Shown here piece by piece: positions 1 to 7,563 of a stretch of DNA of 64,000 nt (positions are counted from its first letter, which is position 1; every line of letters starts with the position of its first letter). The stretch is from Trebonia sp963822615 (GTDB lineage Bacteria > Actinomycetota > Actinomycetes > Streptosporangiales > Streptosporangiaceae). The notes beneath the pieces are model-generated. The model had not been told where the DNA came from. It searched no databases and saw only the letters and a list, made by a program, of their open reading frames with translations. Location of the stretch: assembly GCA_963822615.1 (NCBI GenBank), contig CAWGIM010000007.1, forward strand, positions 57,405 through 121,404, written 5' to 3'. A program made the translations under genes and the position numbers.

Positions 1-1092
1 CCAGGGCGTCCCGGTGACGGTGAACGCGACCGGGGAGTCGCCGGTGGCGCGGTGCTCCTCGGCCAGCGACCGGAGGCGGCCGACCAGCCGTTCGGCCAGG
101 GCGCTGCTTGCCGGGCCATCCGCGCCGTTATCGGCCGGGCCGTCAGCCGCGACGCCCGCCGGGCCGTTTACGCCGCCGCCCGCCGCGACGCCCGCCCGGC
201 CTTCCGCTTCACCGCTGGCAGGCCGGGCATAGCCCGGGGCGGCGCCGTCCGTGTCGTCGCGCAGGGCCAGGATCGCGCGCCGTGTTTCCGCCATGCCCTC
301 CCTGGTCAGCGCCCCGGCCCGCTGTACGCACTGGACCGCCTTGACGACCTCGGGGCGGTCGGCGGGCAGCGCGTCGAGCAGCCCCTCGGCCGCCTGCAGG
401 TTGACCGAGACGGCGGCGAGGGCGTGGGCGAGCACGTCATGGATCTCGCGCGCGATCCGGGCCCGCTCCGCCAGCGCGGCCGCCTGGTTCTCGGCCGCGT
501 GCGCCCGGCGGGCCTGCGCCAGCGCGTCCTCCGCCTCGACCGCGCGCATCAGGTAGGCGCGCCGGGTGAGCCCGAACGCCCAGAAGCCGATGAAGCCGGC
601 GCTCCAGCCGGCGATGGCCTGGGCGGGCGCGCCGCTGGCGATCGCCGCGACCAGGAACGCGGCCAAGGTCTCGGTCACGATCGCCAGCGACGCCTCCACC
701 GGCAGCCGGGCACCCGCCGAGACCGCCACCACGAAGCCGACCGACACCGCCGTGCTGAGCGAGGACAGCCCGGCCAGCACCCCGCCCGCCGCGCCCATGA
801 CCGCCAGCATGGCCAGCCACAGCCGGGGCCGTTGCCCGGCGAACTGCCAGACCAGCCAGGCGACGGCGGACACGCCAAGTGCCACCGCGGTCGTGATGCC
901 CTCCGCGCCCTGGGCGAAGTGCGGCGTGAACAGCGGAACCGTGACCAGCACGAGGACCAGTACAGCCAGCCGGGTGAAGTTGACGGCCGGCGGAACATCG
1001 ATCGAGCTGACCGGCGCCCCGTCCCGCAGCACCGCCAGCAGGCTGGCCGGCCCGCCAGCGCGCCGGCGGGCCGCGAAGTAGGCGATAACCAC
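1..1092 (-). CDS. Sensor histidine kinase (NarL/DesK type), truncated by the left window edge
   Basis: The frame runs off the left edge without a stop and gives 364 residues. The N-terminal ~180 residues are a string of hydrophobic segments (about five to six membrane helices). They are followed by a HisKA_3-type H-box, ARIAREIHDVLAH, whose histidine is about residue 218. In this family the dimerisation helix autophosphorylates on that His and passes phosphate to a LuxR-type response regulator. The HATPase domain and any regulator would lie to the left. The GTG start at 1092 follows AGGA closely; the frame stays open upstream, so the start is uncertain. An Ala/Gly/Pro-rich insert (about residues 270-310) separates the H-box region from what should be the ATPase domain. 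Stimulus unknown. Confidence 0.85.
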   Translation of the reverse strand, partial: MVIAYFAARRRAGGPASLLAVLRDGAPVSSIDVPPAVNFTRLAVLVLVLVTVPLFTPHFAQGAEGITTAVALGVSAVAWLVWQFAGQRPRLWLAMLAVMGAAGGVLAGLSSLSTAVSVGFVVAVSAGARLPVEASLAIVTETLAAFLVAAIASGAPAQAIAGWSAGFIGFWAFGLTRRAYLMRAVEAEDALAQARRAHAAENQAAALAERARIAREIHDVLAHALAAVSVNLQAAEGLLDALPADRPEVVKAVQCVQRAGALTREGMAETRRAILALRDDTDGAAPGYARPASGEAEGRAGVAAGGGVNGPAGVAADGPADNGADGPASSALAERLVGRLRSLAEEHRATGDSPVAFTVTGTPW

Positions 1093-1149
1093 GGTTCCTA
1101 ACGTATCCGCGCGCGGACCGCGGCACCCGGTCCGGCCGGGTTGAGGCCA

Positions 1150-1171
1150 GGTGGAGATCACGGTCTCCACC
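1150..1171. promoter_or_regulatory. Inverted repeat between divergent genes (possible operator)
   Basis: Perfect 8-bp arms GGTGGAGA and TCTCCACC flank a 6-base spacer in the gap between the leftward histidine kinase and the rightward membrane protein. The position suits an operator for one or both divergent promoters. The binding protein is unknown, so this is inference from symmetry only. Confidence 0.35.
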
Positions 1172-1309
1172 CTGGCTCCACCCCGCCCCGCCGGGGCTTC
1201 CACCTGGGATCGAACCGCAGGCCGACGCGCCCCTGGCGCCTGGCTCCGTAGCGTCATCGGGGTAAGGACATCGCCCCCCCAGCGAACCACCCACCTGAGA
1301 GGAACTCCC

Positions 1310-1846
1310 GTGGACGCCAGCGTGCTAATCCCGAACCTCGTCATTCTCGGCGTCGTGCTTTTGTCGGACTGCGGACTGCGCAGGCTCTCCGCGGGGAGGC
1401 TGGTGCGCCCCTTCATCGCCGGCGCCGCGATCATCCCGTTCTACTTCAAGGGCTTCGCCACCTCGGGTAACGGGCTGCTGCTGGAACTAGCCGGGATCGC
1501 GGCCGGGCTGGCGCTCGGCGTGCTCGCCGCCGCCCTGCTGCGCGTCTTCACCGACTCCGCCACCGGGCAGACGATGACCCGCGGCGGCGCGGGCTACGCC
1601 CTCTTCTGGATCGTGGTGGTCGGTGCCAGGATCTACTTCTCCTACGGCTCGCAGCACGTGTTCAGCCACCAGCTCGGCAGCTGGCTGGCTACCAGCCACG
1701 TCACCGTGGACGCGCTGACCGCGGCGCTGATCTTCTTCTCGGTGGCCATGCTGTTCGGCCGCACCGGCGCGGTCGCCGCCCGCGCCCGCCAGCTCGGCCG
1801 CCACCAGGCGGCGGCCAGTGCCCGGGTGCCCGCCCCGGTCCGCTAG
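1310..1846 (+). CDS. Hypothetical integral membrane protein
   Basis: A 178-residue protein starting at GTG, chosen because GAGAGGAA lies just upstream. It has about five hydrophobic segments: residues ~5-20, ~30-45, ~55-75, ~95-115 and ~135-155. A short Arg/Ala-rich cytoplasmic tail follows. I recognise no catalytic motif. It resembles small DUF1453-like membrane proteins of actinobacteria only in general layout. It is divergent from the sensor kinase, which might regulate it, but nothing proves this. A strong hairpin follows the gene. Confidence 0.7.
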   Translation: MDASVLIPNLVILGVVLLSDCGLRRLSAGRLVRPFIAGAAIIPFYFKGFATSGNGLLLELAGIAAGLALGVLAAALLRVFTDSATGQTMTRGGAGYALFWIVVVGARIYFSYGSQHVFSHQLGSWLATSHVTVDALTAALIFFSVAMLFGRTGAVAARARQLGRHQAAASARVPAPVR

Positions 1847-1930
1847 CCCCGGTCCGCTAGCCCGGCCCGGGAGCCCCGGCCCGGGAGCCCCGGTCCGGTA
1901 GCCCGGCCCGCGAGCCCCGGCCCGCGAAGC
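1844..1930. repeat. Degenerate tandem GC-rich repeat
   Basis: From the stop of the membrane protein into the following hairpin, a unit of about 14 bases (variants of AGCCCCGGCCCGSG) is repeated about six times with small changes. It fills the spacer between two convergent genes. Probably slippage-derived low-complexity sequence. Confidence 0.5.
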
Positions 1931-1968
1931 GCCCGCCCGCACGCTCACCGTGCGGGCGGGCGCTTCGC
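1924..1968. terminator. Long perfect hairpin, probable bidirectional terminator
   Basis: Two perfectly complementary 20-base arms (1924-1943 and 1949-1968) flank a 5-base loop CTCAC. The hairpin lies between convergent genes ending at 1846 and 1982, so it can end transcripts from both sides. There is no T-tract, as is common for hairpin terminators in high-GC actinobacteria. Confidence 0.75.
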
Positions 1969-1981
1969 GCTGGCGCCGGGG

Positions 1982-2494
1982 CTAGACCGGGCAGGCCCAG
2001 TCGTCCGGGCTGAGCAGCGGCTCACTGGCGGCGCCGGGCGGCGGGAAGTGCACCCGCATCGAGAACGCGTGCGGCGTGGGCCCGTGCGCGCGCAGGTGCC
2101 TGATCCGGTCTTCCGCCTCGGCCGTGGTCGGGATGTGCCCGCGGGGAATCCACCACAGCGCCGCGTAGACCTCGCGCAGTTGCTCGAACCACTCGCGGCG
2201 GCGGCGAAGCACCGCCCGGTGCGCGGGCCCGTACACGAAGGCGGCCAGGTCGGCGACCGACTCCCAGACCGACATGTTGACCAGGATGCCGCCGTCCGAG
2301 CCCTCCTCGTCGTCGGAGAACATCCGCAGGCTGGTCGCGTTGCCCTCCTCCGTCTGCAGACGCCAGACGAAGCCGGGCGCGCTGTCCGCGACCGCGTTCA
2401 CCGGGTCCAGCCCGGCCACGAAGTCCGCCAGGCGGGGACTGTCCATCGGCGCGAACGCTCGCGCGACGTTGACTTGCGCGACCACGTAGTCCAT
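1982..2494 (-). CDS. DUF3291 domain-containing protein
   Basis: A 170-residue protein beginning MDYVVAQVNVARAF. The chosen ATG has GGAAGG about 10 bases upstream; an in-frame ATG nine codons earlier is possible. The sequence matches the DUF3291 pattern, a dimeric alpha/beta-barrel (ABM-like) fold. Features include LADFVAGLDPVNAVAD near residue 20, an FVWRLQ segment, NMSVWES near residue 80 and HR..LRRRREWFE near residue 100. The family's function is not established. It stands alone, convergent with the membrane protein and preceded by the repeat-rich spacer. Confidence 0.8.
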   Translation of the reverse strand: MDYVVAQVNVARAFAPMDSPRLADFVAGLDPVNAVADSAPGFVWRLQTEEGNATSLRMFSDDEEGSDGGILVNMSVWESVADLAAFVYGPAHRAVLRRRREWFEQLREVYAALWWIPRGHIPTTAEAEDRIRHLRAHGPTPHAFSMRVHFPPPGAASEPLLSPDDWACPV

Positions 2495-2705
2495 GCGGGG
2501 TGCCCTTCCGGTCGAGATCACGGAGTCCTGTTAAGGGCCAAATCGGTCCATTGGCCATTACGGGCAAGGTACCTAACCCACCGCCCCCGCCGCTATCGGG
2601 TAAACCGCCGCCCAAGCCGCTCGGTCCGCCGCGCAGCCCGCTCCCAGTCGGCGGTTCCGTGCCCAGTCCTGGTCGGCGTTCTCCGCTTCCGTCGGGCCGT
2701 CCAAG

Positions 2706-2810
2706 CCACTTCCTATCAGCTTGCACCAGCCGAATCATGACAAATCGGGCGGCGAAGTGGTCATAGCCGATAGGAAGTCGCGTCAGGTGGTTAAAACCGA
2801 TAGGAAGTGG
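2706..2810. repeat. GATAGGAAGT repeat cluster (one inverted, two direct copies)
   Basis: CCACTTCCTATC at 2706-2717 is the exact reverse complement of GATAGGAAGTGG at 2799-2810. A further GATAGGAAGT lies at 2769-2778. The two direct copies belong to a 22-base unit (2757-2778 and 2787-2808) with about 4 mismatches and an exact 30-base spacing. The layout looks like protein-binding sites (an operator or iteron-like cluster), but no partner protein can be named. Confidence 0.6.
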
Positions 2811-2822
2811 AATTCCGCAACC

Positions 2823-2901
2823 GATAACAGCAAGAAGCGCGGAGCGCCAGGGGGTGACCAGGTAGCGCTGCCCCCCTTCTAGCGGATAACAGCAAGAAGC
2901 G
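2823..2901. repeat. 17-base direct repeat pair
   Basis: GATAACAGCAAGAAGCG occurs at 2823-2839 and again at 2885-2901, 62 bases apart. A G-run/C-run pair lies between them. The second copy runs straight into the hexamer array. Confidence 0.6.
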
Positions 2902-2952
2902 TGAGCGTGAGCGTGAGCGTGGGCGTGGGCGTGGGCGTGAGCGTGAGCGTGC
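2899..2952. repeat. GCGTGR hexamer tandem array
   Basis: Nine consecutive 6-base units read GCGTGA x3, GCGTGG x3, GCGTGA x2, GCGTGC. This is a microsatellite-like array just downstream of the DUF1697 stop. It is expected to vary in copy number between strains. Confidence 0.75.
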
Positions 2953-2985
2953 TAGGTATCAGGTGATAGCTAGCCCGGCAGGCGG

Positions 2986-3552
2986 CTAGCGGCAGAGGTC
3001 GAGCAGCTTGGTCATCGTCGCCCAGTTCCGGGCGGTGCCGGTCAGGCCGGCCTTGGGCGAGCTGACGATGCGCAGCACCGTCGCGGCCAGGTCGCTGCGC
3101 CCGTAGCCGGCCGGCGTGTGCAGGTACAGGGTTCGGCCGACGGCGGTGACGGTGGAAGGATCGCCCTTGGCGGCCGCCTGGACGGTCGCCTTCTCCAGCT
3201 TGGCGGTCAGGTCGGGACCGGGGGGCTCGCTCAGCACCACGGCGTGCACCCGCTTCGGGTCGGGCTCGTCGGGGTGGGGGTTGGCGGCCAGGATCTTGGC
3301 CAGCTCGTCGCGGGTGAGCACCACCACCGGGGCGGTCACCCCGAGGTCGGCGCTGATCGCCTCGCTGATCGCCTGCCCGGCCTGGGCGCAGTCGGCGTCG
3401 GCGGGGGCGGTGAACAGCACGTTCCCGCTCTGGATGTAGGTCGACACGTCCCCGTGGCCGAGGCCGCCCACCAGGGAGCGCAGGTCGGCCATTGCCACCT
3501 TGTTCTTGCCCCCGAGGTTGATCCCGCGCAGCAGCGCGACGTGCGTAGCCAT
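2986..3552 (-). CDS. DUF1697 domain-containing protein
   Basis: A 188-residue protein that begins MATHVALLRGINLGGKNKV and contains YIQSGNVLF near residue 40. Both are hallmarks of the DUF1697 family. The C-terminal part has the TARNWATMTKLL segment typical of the family end. Length is normal. The molecular function of DUF1697 is not known; the proteins are small, soluble and widespread. It appears to be a single-gene unit, 47 bases downstream of the MerR-PP2C gene in the same direction, so co-transcription is possible. Confidence 0.85.
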   Translation of the reverse strand: MATHVALLRGINLGGKNKVAMADLRSLVGGLGHGDVSTYIQSGNVLFTAPADADCAQAGQAISEAISADLGVTAPVVVLTRDELAKILAANPHPDEPDPKRVHAVVLSEPPGPDLTAKLEKATVQAAAKGDPSTVTAVGRTLYLHTPAGYGRSDLAATVLRIVSSPKAGLTGTARNWATMTKLLDLCR

Positions 3553-3599
3553 GACGCTATTGTGCCTCCCGGGCGGGACCGCTAGCAGGCGGCTAGGAG

Positions 3600-4841
3600 T
3601 TAAGAGCCGGCCTCGATGTCGGCCAGCGCGCAGGCGATGTTGTCCGGGCCGCCCGCCTCGTTCGCCAGCGTGATGAGCCGCTGTACGACCGCGGCCGGCT
3701 CGGCGCGGGCGGCCAGCTCCCGCCGGATCACGGCCGCCGGCAGCACCGTGGTCAGGCCGTCCGAGCAGAGCAGGAAGCGGTCGCCGGGCCGCGCCTCGAG
3801 CAGCGAGAGCTCCGGCTGGTCGGCCTCGCGGGCCTGCTCCTCGGTCATTCCCGCGGCCCGCAGCAGGGCCGCCGACGCGCCCAGTGCGCGCAGCAGCAGC
3901 GAACGCTGCGGGTGCGAGACCGCTTCCTCCGGGGTGAGCCGGCCCGCGTCCACCATCGCCTGGGTGACCGAGTGGTCGTGGCTGACCTGGAACAGCCCGC
4001 CGTCGCGGTACAGGTAGGCGCGCGAGTCGCCGATGTGCACCAGCGCCAGCCGGGAGCCGGACAGCAGCGCCGCCGTGAGCGTCGACCCGCTGCCGCCCAG
4101 CTCGGGGGCGGACCGGGCGATCGAGCGGACCGACGCGGCGGCCGCCGCGACCGCCTCCGACAGGAGGTTGAGCAGGCTGGCAGGCGCGGTCTCGGCATCG
4201 AGGTGACCCAGTGCGCCGGGGTGACCCAGTGCGCCGGGGTGACCCGAGGCGCCGGGGTCACCCGGCGCGTCCAGGTGCAGCAGGGCGTTGACGGCGGCGG
4301 CGCTGGCCTGCTCGCCGCCCGGGCCGAACCCGTCGGCCACCGCGAGCACCCGCGGGCCGGCCGTCGCCGCGTCCTGGTTCCGCTCCCTGACCAGGCCGGC
4401 GTCGGACGCGGCGGCGTAGCGGACGGTGAGCGCGGTCCCCGCCGGTGAGGGGTCCGACCAGGGGCCGGGCTGGGGTGACAGTGGTGCGGGCATGGCGGTT
4501 GCTCCCTCGGAGAGATAGCTGATGAGGAACTGAGCAAGCCGCTGACGTTCGGCCAGGTCCGCTTCGGCCACCCGGAGGAAGGCGGTCACCGCCGCCGCTG
4601 CCTCAGCCGGCGAAGACTCGAGGACAGCGCCGATCTGGGCGAGCGGCAGGCCGATCCGGCGCAGCCACGCGACCAGCCGCGCCCGCTCCAGCTGGGAGGG
4701 CGCGTAGTAGCGGTAGCCGGACCACTGGTCGACCTTGGCCGGGCGAAGCAAGCCGAGCTCGTCGTACAGGCGCAGCGCCTTGGCGGACAGCCGGGCCTGG
4801 CGGGCGAACTCGCCGATTGTCAGCAGCTTCACAGCCACCAC
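3600..4841 (-). CDS. MerR-type HTH fused to PP2C-family Ser/Thr protein phosphatase
   Basis: A 413-residue two-domain protein. Residues ~5-75 are a MerR winged-helix DNA-binding domain (LLTIGEFARQARLS, LRLYDELGLLRP, GYRYYAPSQL). A helical segment follows, and from ~140 there is a PP2C phosphatase. Its motifs are RERNQDA, AVADGFGPGG, GGSGSTLTAALL, HIGDSRAYLYRDG, LLCSDGLT and GGPDNIACAL. The metal-binding aspartates in the VADG, DG and DN motifs are present, so activity is likely. The natural reading is a DNA-bound regulator carrying its own phosphatase. A Gly/His/Pro/Ala-rich loop at ~195-212 is encoded by an 18-base tandem repeat. GTG starts at 4841 and 4832 are both possible; the latter gives the usual MerR N-terminus MKLLTIGEF. 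Confidence 0.85.
   Translation of the reverse strand: MVAVKLLTIGEFARQARLSAKALRLYDELGLLRPAKVDQWSGYRYYAPSQLERARLVAWLRRIGLPLAQIGAVLESSPAEAAAAVTAFLRVAEADLAERQRLAQFLISYLSEGATAMPAPLSPQPGPWSDPSPAGTALTVRYAAASDAGLVRERNQDAATAGPRVLAVADGFGPGGEQASAAAVNALLHLDAPGDPGASGHPGALGHPGALGHLDAETAPASLLNLLSEAVAAAAASVRSIARSAPELGGSGSTLTAALLSGSRLALVHIGDSRAYLYRDGGLFQVSHDHSVTQAMVDAGRLTPEEAVSHPQRSLLLRALGASAALLRAAGMTEEQAREADQPELSLLEARPGDRFLLCSDGLTTVLPAAVIRRELAARAEPAAVVQRLITLANEAGGPDNIACALADIEAGS
4203..4256. repeat. 18-base in-frame tandem repeat, three copies
   Basis: Two identical 18-base units (4203-4220 and 4221-4238) and a third with two changes (4239-4256) lie inside the MerR-PP2C gene. They code for a repeated six-residue GHPGAL-like loop in the phosphatase domain, and the reading frame is preserved. 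Confidence 0.7.
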
Positions 4842-4870
4842 CGTGGGCTTTACCCCCGGGGGAAGGTCAA

Positions 4871-6082
4871 CTACTGCCGGTAGGTAGCCAGGAACTCGCC
4901 CAGCCGGGTGACCGCGTCCGAGAGCACCTCGACCGGGGCCAGGAACACCACCCGGATGTGGTCAGTGGACGGCAGGTTGAACCCGGTGCCGTGGGTCAGC
5001 AGCACGTGCTGCTGCTGCAGGAAGTCGATGCACATCCGCTCGTCGTCGACGATCTTGTGCACCTCGGGGTCGAGCCGGGGGAACAGGTACAGCGCGCCGG
5101 CCGGCTTGTAGCAGTCCACTCCCGGGATCGCGCTCAGCAGCTCCCAGGCGGCGTCCCGCTGGTCGCGCAGCCGGCCGCCGGGCAGCAGCAGCGGGGTGAT
5201 GTCGATGCCGCCGTCGAGCGCGGCCGGTATCGCGTGCTGGGCCGGCACGTTGGGGCACATCCGCATGTTGGCCAGCAGCTCGAGGCCCTCGCGGTACTCG
5301 GTCATCGGGGCCCGCGGCCCGGAGACGACCAGCCAGCCGGACCGGAAGCCGGCCAGCCGGTAGGTCTTGGACATGCCGCCGAGGGTGAGCACCGGCAGGT
5401 CGGGGGCGAGCGCGGCGGCGCAGTGGTGCACCGCGCCGTCGAACAGGATCTGGTCGTAGATCTCGTCCGACAGCACCAGCAGGTCATGGCGGCGGGCCAC
5501 GTCAAGCAGCCCCTCCAGAGTCGAACGCGAGTAGACCGCCCCGGTCGGGTTGTTCGGGTTGATGATGACCAGCGCCCGGGTGCGCGGGGTGATCAGCGAC
5601 TCGACGTGCTCGACGTCGGGGTTCCAGTCGAGTTCCTCGGCGCAGCGGTAGTGCACCGCCCGGCCGCCGCCGAGGTTGACCGCGCCGGTCCACAGCGGGT
5701 AGTCGGGCGCCGGGACGAGCACCTCGTCGCCCGGGTTGAGCAGCGCCTGCAGCGCCATCACGATCAGGTCCGACACCCCGTTGCCGAGGTACACGTCGTC
5801 CGGGGTGACCCCGGCGACGCCCAGCCGGGCGCCGAAGTACCGCGCCACCGCCTCACGGGCGGGCGCGATGCCGCGCGCGTCGCTGTAACCCTGCGACTTG
5901 CCGATCGCCGCGGTCACCTGGGACAGCACCGAGTCCGGTGCGAACAGGCCGAACGGGGCCGGGTTGCCCAGGTTCAGCTTGATGATCTCGTGCCCCTGTG
6001 CCTCGAGCTCGCGAGCTCGTGCCAGCACTGGTCCGCGAATGTCGTAACGGACGTCGGCCAGCCGGCTCGCCTGAGACACCAT
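4871..6082 (-). CDS. PLP-dependent aminotransferase (AlaA/AspC-like, class I fold)
   Basis: A 403-residue fold-type I aminotransferase. The start ATG at 6082 follows GAGGAGG at ideal spacing. Visible motifs are NLGNPAPFG near residue 40, the cofactor-ring region YLGNGVSDLI, NPNNPTGAVYS, LSDEIYDQ, the Schiff-base lysine segment MSKTYRLAGFRSGW, and a late FNLP...IRVVFL stretch. It is closest to alanine/aspartate transaminases of the AlaA group, which move an amino group between alanine, glutamate or aspartate and 2-oxo acids using pyridoxal phosphate in the cytoplasm. The exact substrate cannot be read from the sequence. It is transcribed alone, downstream of purC in the same direction after a 138-base gap. 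Confidence 0.88.
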   Translation of the reverse strand: MVSQASRLADVRYDIRGPVLARARELEAQGHEIIKLNLGNPAPFGLFAPDSVLSQVTAAIGKSQGYSDARGIAPAREAVARYFGARLGVAGVTPDDVYLGNGVSDLIVMALQALLNPGDEVLVPAPDYPLWTGAVNLGGGRAVHYRCAEELDWNPDVEHVESLITPRTRALVIINPNNPTGAVYSRSTLEGLLDVARRHDLLVLSDEIYDQILFDGAVHHCAAALAPDLPVLTLGGMSKTYRLAGFRSGWLVVSGPRAPMTEYREGLELLANMRMCPNVPAQHAIPAALDGGIDITPLLLPGGRLRDQRDAAWELLSAIPGVDCYKPAGALYLFPRLDPEVHKIVDDERMCIDFLQQQHVLLTHGTGFNLPSTDHIRVVFLAPVEVLSDAVTRLGEFLATYRQ

Positions 6083-6220
6083 GGTGGGCCTCCTCAAAGG
6101 TCGTGATCGCGTTCAGCAGAGCGGATCCGCACGTCAGGCGGACCCGATGCCCGAATGTTACCGGCTCATTGCCGCTGACCCGGGGTATTTACTGGCCGGG
6201 AAGTGGACCTGGCTGGCCGC

Positions 6221-7054
6221 TCAGCCGTCCAGCCGCTGGCCGGTGAGCATCTCGTACAGGTCCAGGTAGCGGCTGGTCAGCACGGCCAGCACGTCGTCGG
6301 GGATGTCCGGCCCGGGCGGGGTGCGGTCCCAGCCGATCGAGGTGGACCAGTCCCGCAGGTACTGCTTGTCGTAGGAGCGCTGCGGCTGGCCGGGGGAGTA
6401 GGAGTCGGCCGGCCAGAAGCGGGACGAGTCCGGGGTGAGCACCTCGTCCGCCAGCACCAGCGTGCCGTCCTTGGCCCGGCCGAACTCGAGCTTGGTGTCG
6501 GCCACGATGATGCCGCGCTCGGCCGCGGTCTGCGCCCCGCGCCGGTACACCTCCAGCGTGACCCGCCGCAGTTCCGCCGCCGTCTGCGCGCCGACCAGCT
6601 CAGTGACCTGGTCGAACGTTATCGGCTCGTCGTGGCCCGCGACGGCCTTGGTGGTCGGCGTGAACACCGGCTCGGGCAGCCGGGACGCCTCCACCAGGCC
6701 GGGCGGGAGCGGGACGCCGGACACCGCGCCGCTCTCCTGGTAGGCGGCCAGGCCCAGCCCGGTCAGGTAGCCGCGGGCGATGCACTCCACCGGGATCATC
6801 TCCAGCCGCTGGCAGCGGATGGCGCGGCCGGCGAACTCCGGCGGCACGTCGGTGGCGGAGATCACGTGATTGCCGATGATGCCGGCCAGCCGGCTGAACC
6901 ACCACAGCGAGAGCTGGGTCAGCACGCGGCCCTTGCCCGGGACCGGCGTCGGCAGGATGACGTCGTAGATCGACACCCGGTCCGAGGCGACGAGCAGCAG
7001 GTCGTCGCCGTCGGCGTAGACGTCGCGGACCTTGCCCGAGTGAATCAGCTCCAC
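6221..7054 (-). CDS. purC: Phosphoribosylaminoimidazole-succinocarboxamide synthase (SAICAR synthetase)
   Basis: A 277-residue protein starting at GTG (MELIHSGKVRDVY). It joins CAIR and aspartate at the cost of ATP in purine biosynthesis. SAICAR synthetase signatures are clear: HSGKVRDVY at the N-terminus, LLLVASDRVSIYDV near residue 20, IPVECIARGYLTG near residue 85, IIVADTKLEFG near residue 180 and LADEVLTPDSSRFW near residue 200. C-terminal FDKQ is replaced here by SYDKQYLRDW, a normal variant. Length is typical for actinobacteria. It is divergent from cutA across a 45-base gap, not inside a pur cluster. Confidence 0.95.
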   Translation of the reverse strand: MELIHSGKVRDVYADGDDLLLVASDRVSIYDVILPTPVPGKGRVLTQLSLWWFSRLAGIIGNHVISATDVPPEFAGRAIRCQRLEMIPVECIARGYLTGLGLAAYQESGAVSGVPLPPGLVEASRLPEPVFTPTTKAVAGHDEPITFDQVTELVGAQTAAELRRVTLEVYRRGAQTAAERGIIVADTKLEFGRAKDGTLVLADEVLTPDSSRFWPADSYSPGQPQRSYDKQYLRDWSTSIGWDRTPPGPDIPDDVLAVLTSRYLDLYEMLTGQRLDG

Positions 7055-7099
7055 AGGGCGCTTAGCCTACTATCGAGGGCCGGCGTAGCATCAGCTGGT

Positions 7100-7543
7100 A
7101 TGGCAGGAACCGACGCAGAGCAGACCGGCGGTAGCGGCCGTGAGACCGGATACCTGCAGGTACAGACCACAACTGACACTCGCGCGGAGGCGGTGGAGCT
7201 GGCCCGGGCGGCGGTCGCGGCCCGGCTGGCGGCCTGCGCCCAGGTCGCCGGGCCGGTCGCGTCCACCTACTGGTGGAACGACGAGATCGAGCGGGCCGAA
7301 GAGTGGTTCGTCTTCTTCAAGCTCCCGGCCGACCGCTACGAGGCCCTGGCCGCGTTCCTGGCCGAGCGGCACAGCTACGACGAGCCGGAGATCCTCGCCA
7401 CCCGGTTCGTGGCGGGCTCCCCGTCGTTCCTCGCCTGGATGACCGAGGAGACCCGCGGCCCCGGGCAGCCGCGCCCGGCCGGGGACGACATACCGCGCCA
7501 GCGCGGCGCCGCGGCGCCGCGCCCGTCCGACGTCACCAGCTAA
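7100..7543 (+). CDS. cutA: CutA divalent-cation tolerance protein
   Basis: A 147-residue protein of the trimeric CutA1 family. Recognisable parts are YLQVQTTTDTRAEAVELARAAV, RLAACAQVAGPVASTYWW, and the EEWFVFFKLPADRYEALAAFL/YDEPEILATRF strand-helix pair. The core (~25-120) matches the usual 100-residue fold. The ends are longer than usual, with a Gly/Thr-rich start and a Pro/Arg-rich tail. The family has been linked to copper tolerance, but the molecular role is unsettled. The ATG at 7100 is the first start after the divergent purC gene. Confidence 0.9.
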   Translation: MAGTDAEQTGGSGRETGYLQVQTTTDTRAEAVELARAAVAARLAACAQVAGPVASTYWWNDEIERAEEWFVFFKLPADRYEALAAFLAERHSYDEPEILATRFVAGSPSFLAWMTEETRGPGQPRPAGDDIPRQRGAAAPRPSDVTS

Positions 7544-7563
7544 CCCGGCGGCCGGCCGTCCGC

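Larger units (their letters stand above)
2495..2985. other. Gene-free spacer of ~490 bases rich in short repeats
   Basis: No convincing gene is present: codon use is not actinomycete-like and every frame is short. It holds three copies of a GATAGGAAGT element, two copies of a 17-base direct repeat, a GCGTGR hexamer array, and a weak G-run/C-run hairpin at about 2849-2877. Parts are noticeably richer in A and T than the surrounding chromosome. It lies upstream of the DUF3291 gene and downstream of the DUF1697 gene, both leftward. Confidence 0.6.

Noticed and set aside
2757..2808. 30-base periodic repeats resembling a CRISPR array
   Set aside because: There are only two imperfect copies with an 8-base gap, no proper spacers and no cas genes.
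6203..7099. Upstream extension of the cutA frame across purC
   Set aside because: This part is antisense to purC. Only the portion from ATG 7100 matches CutA.
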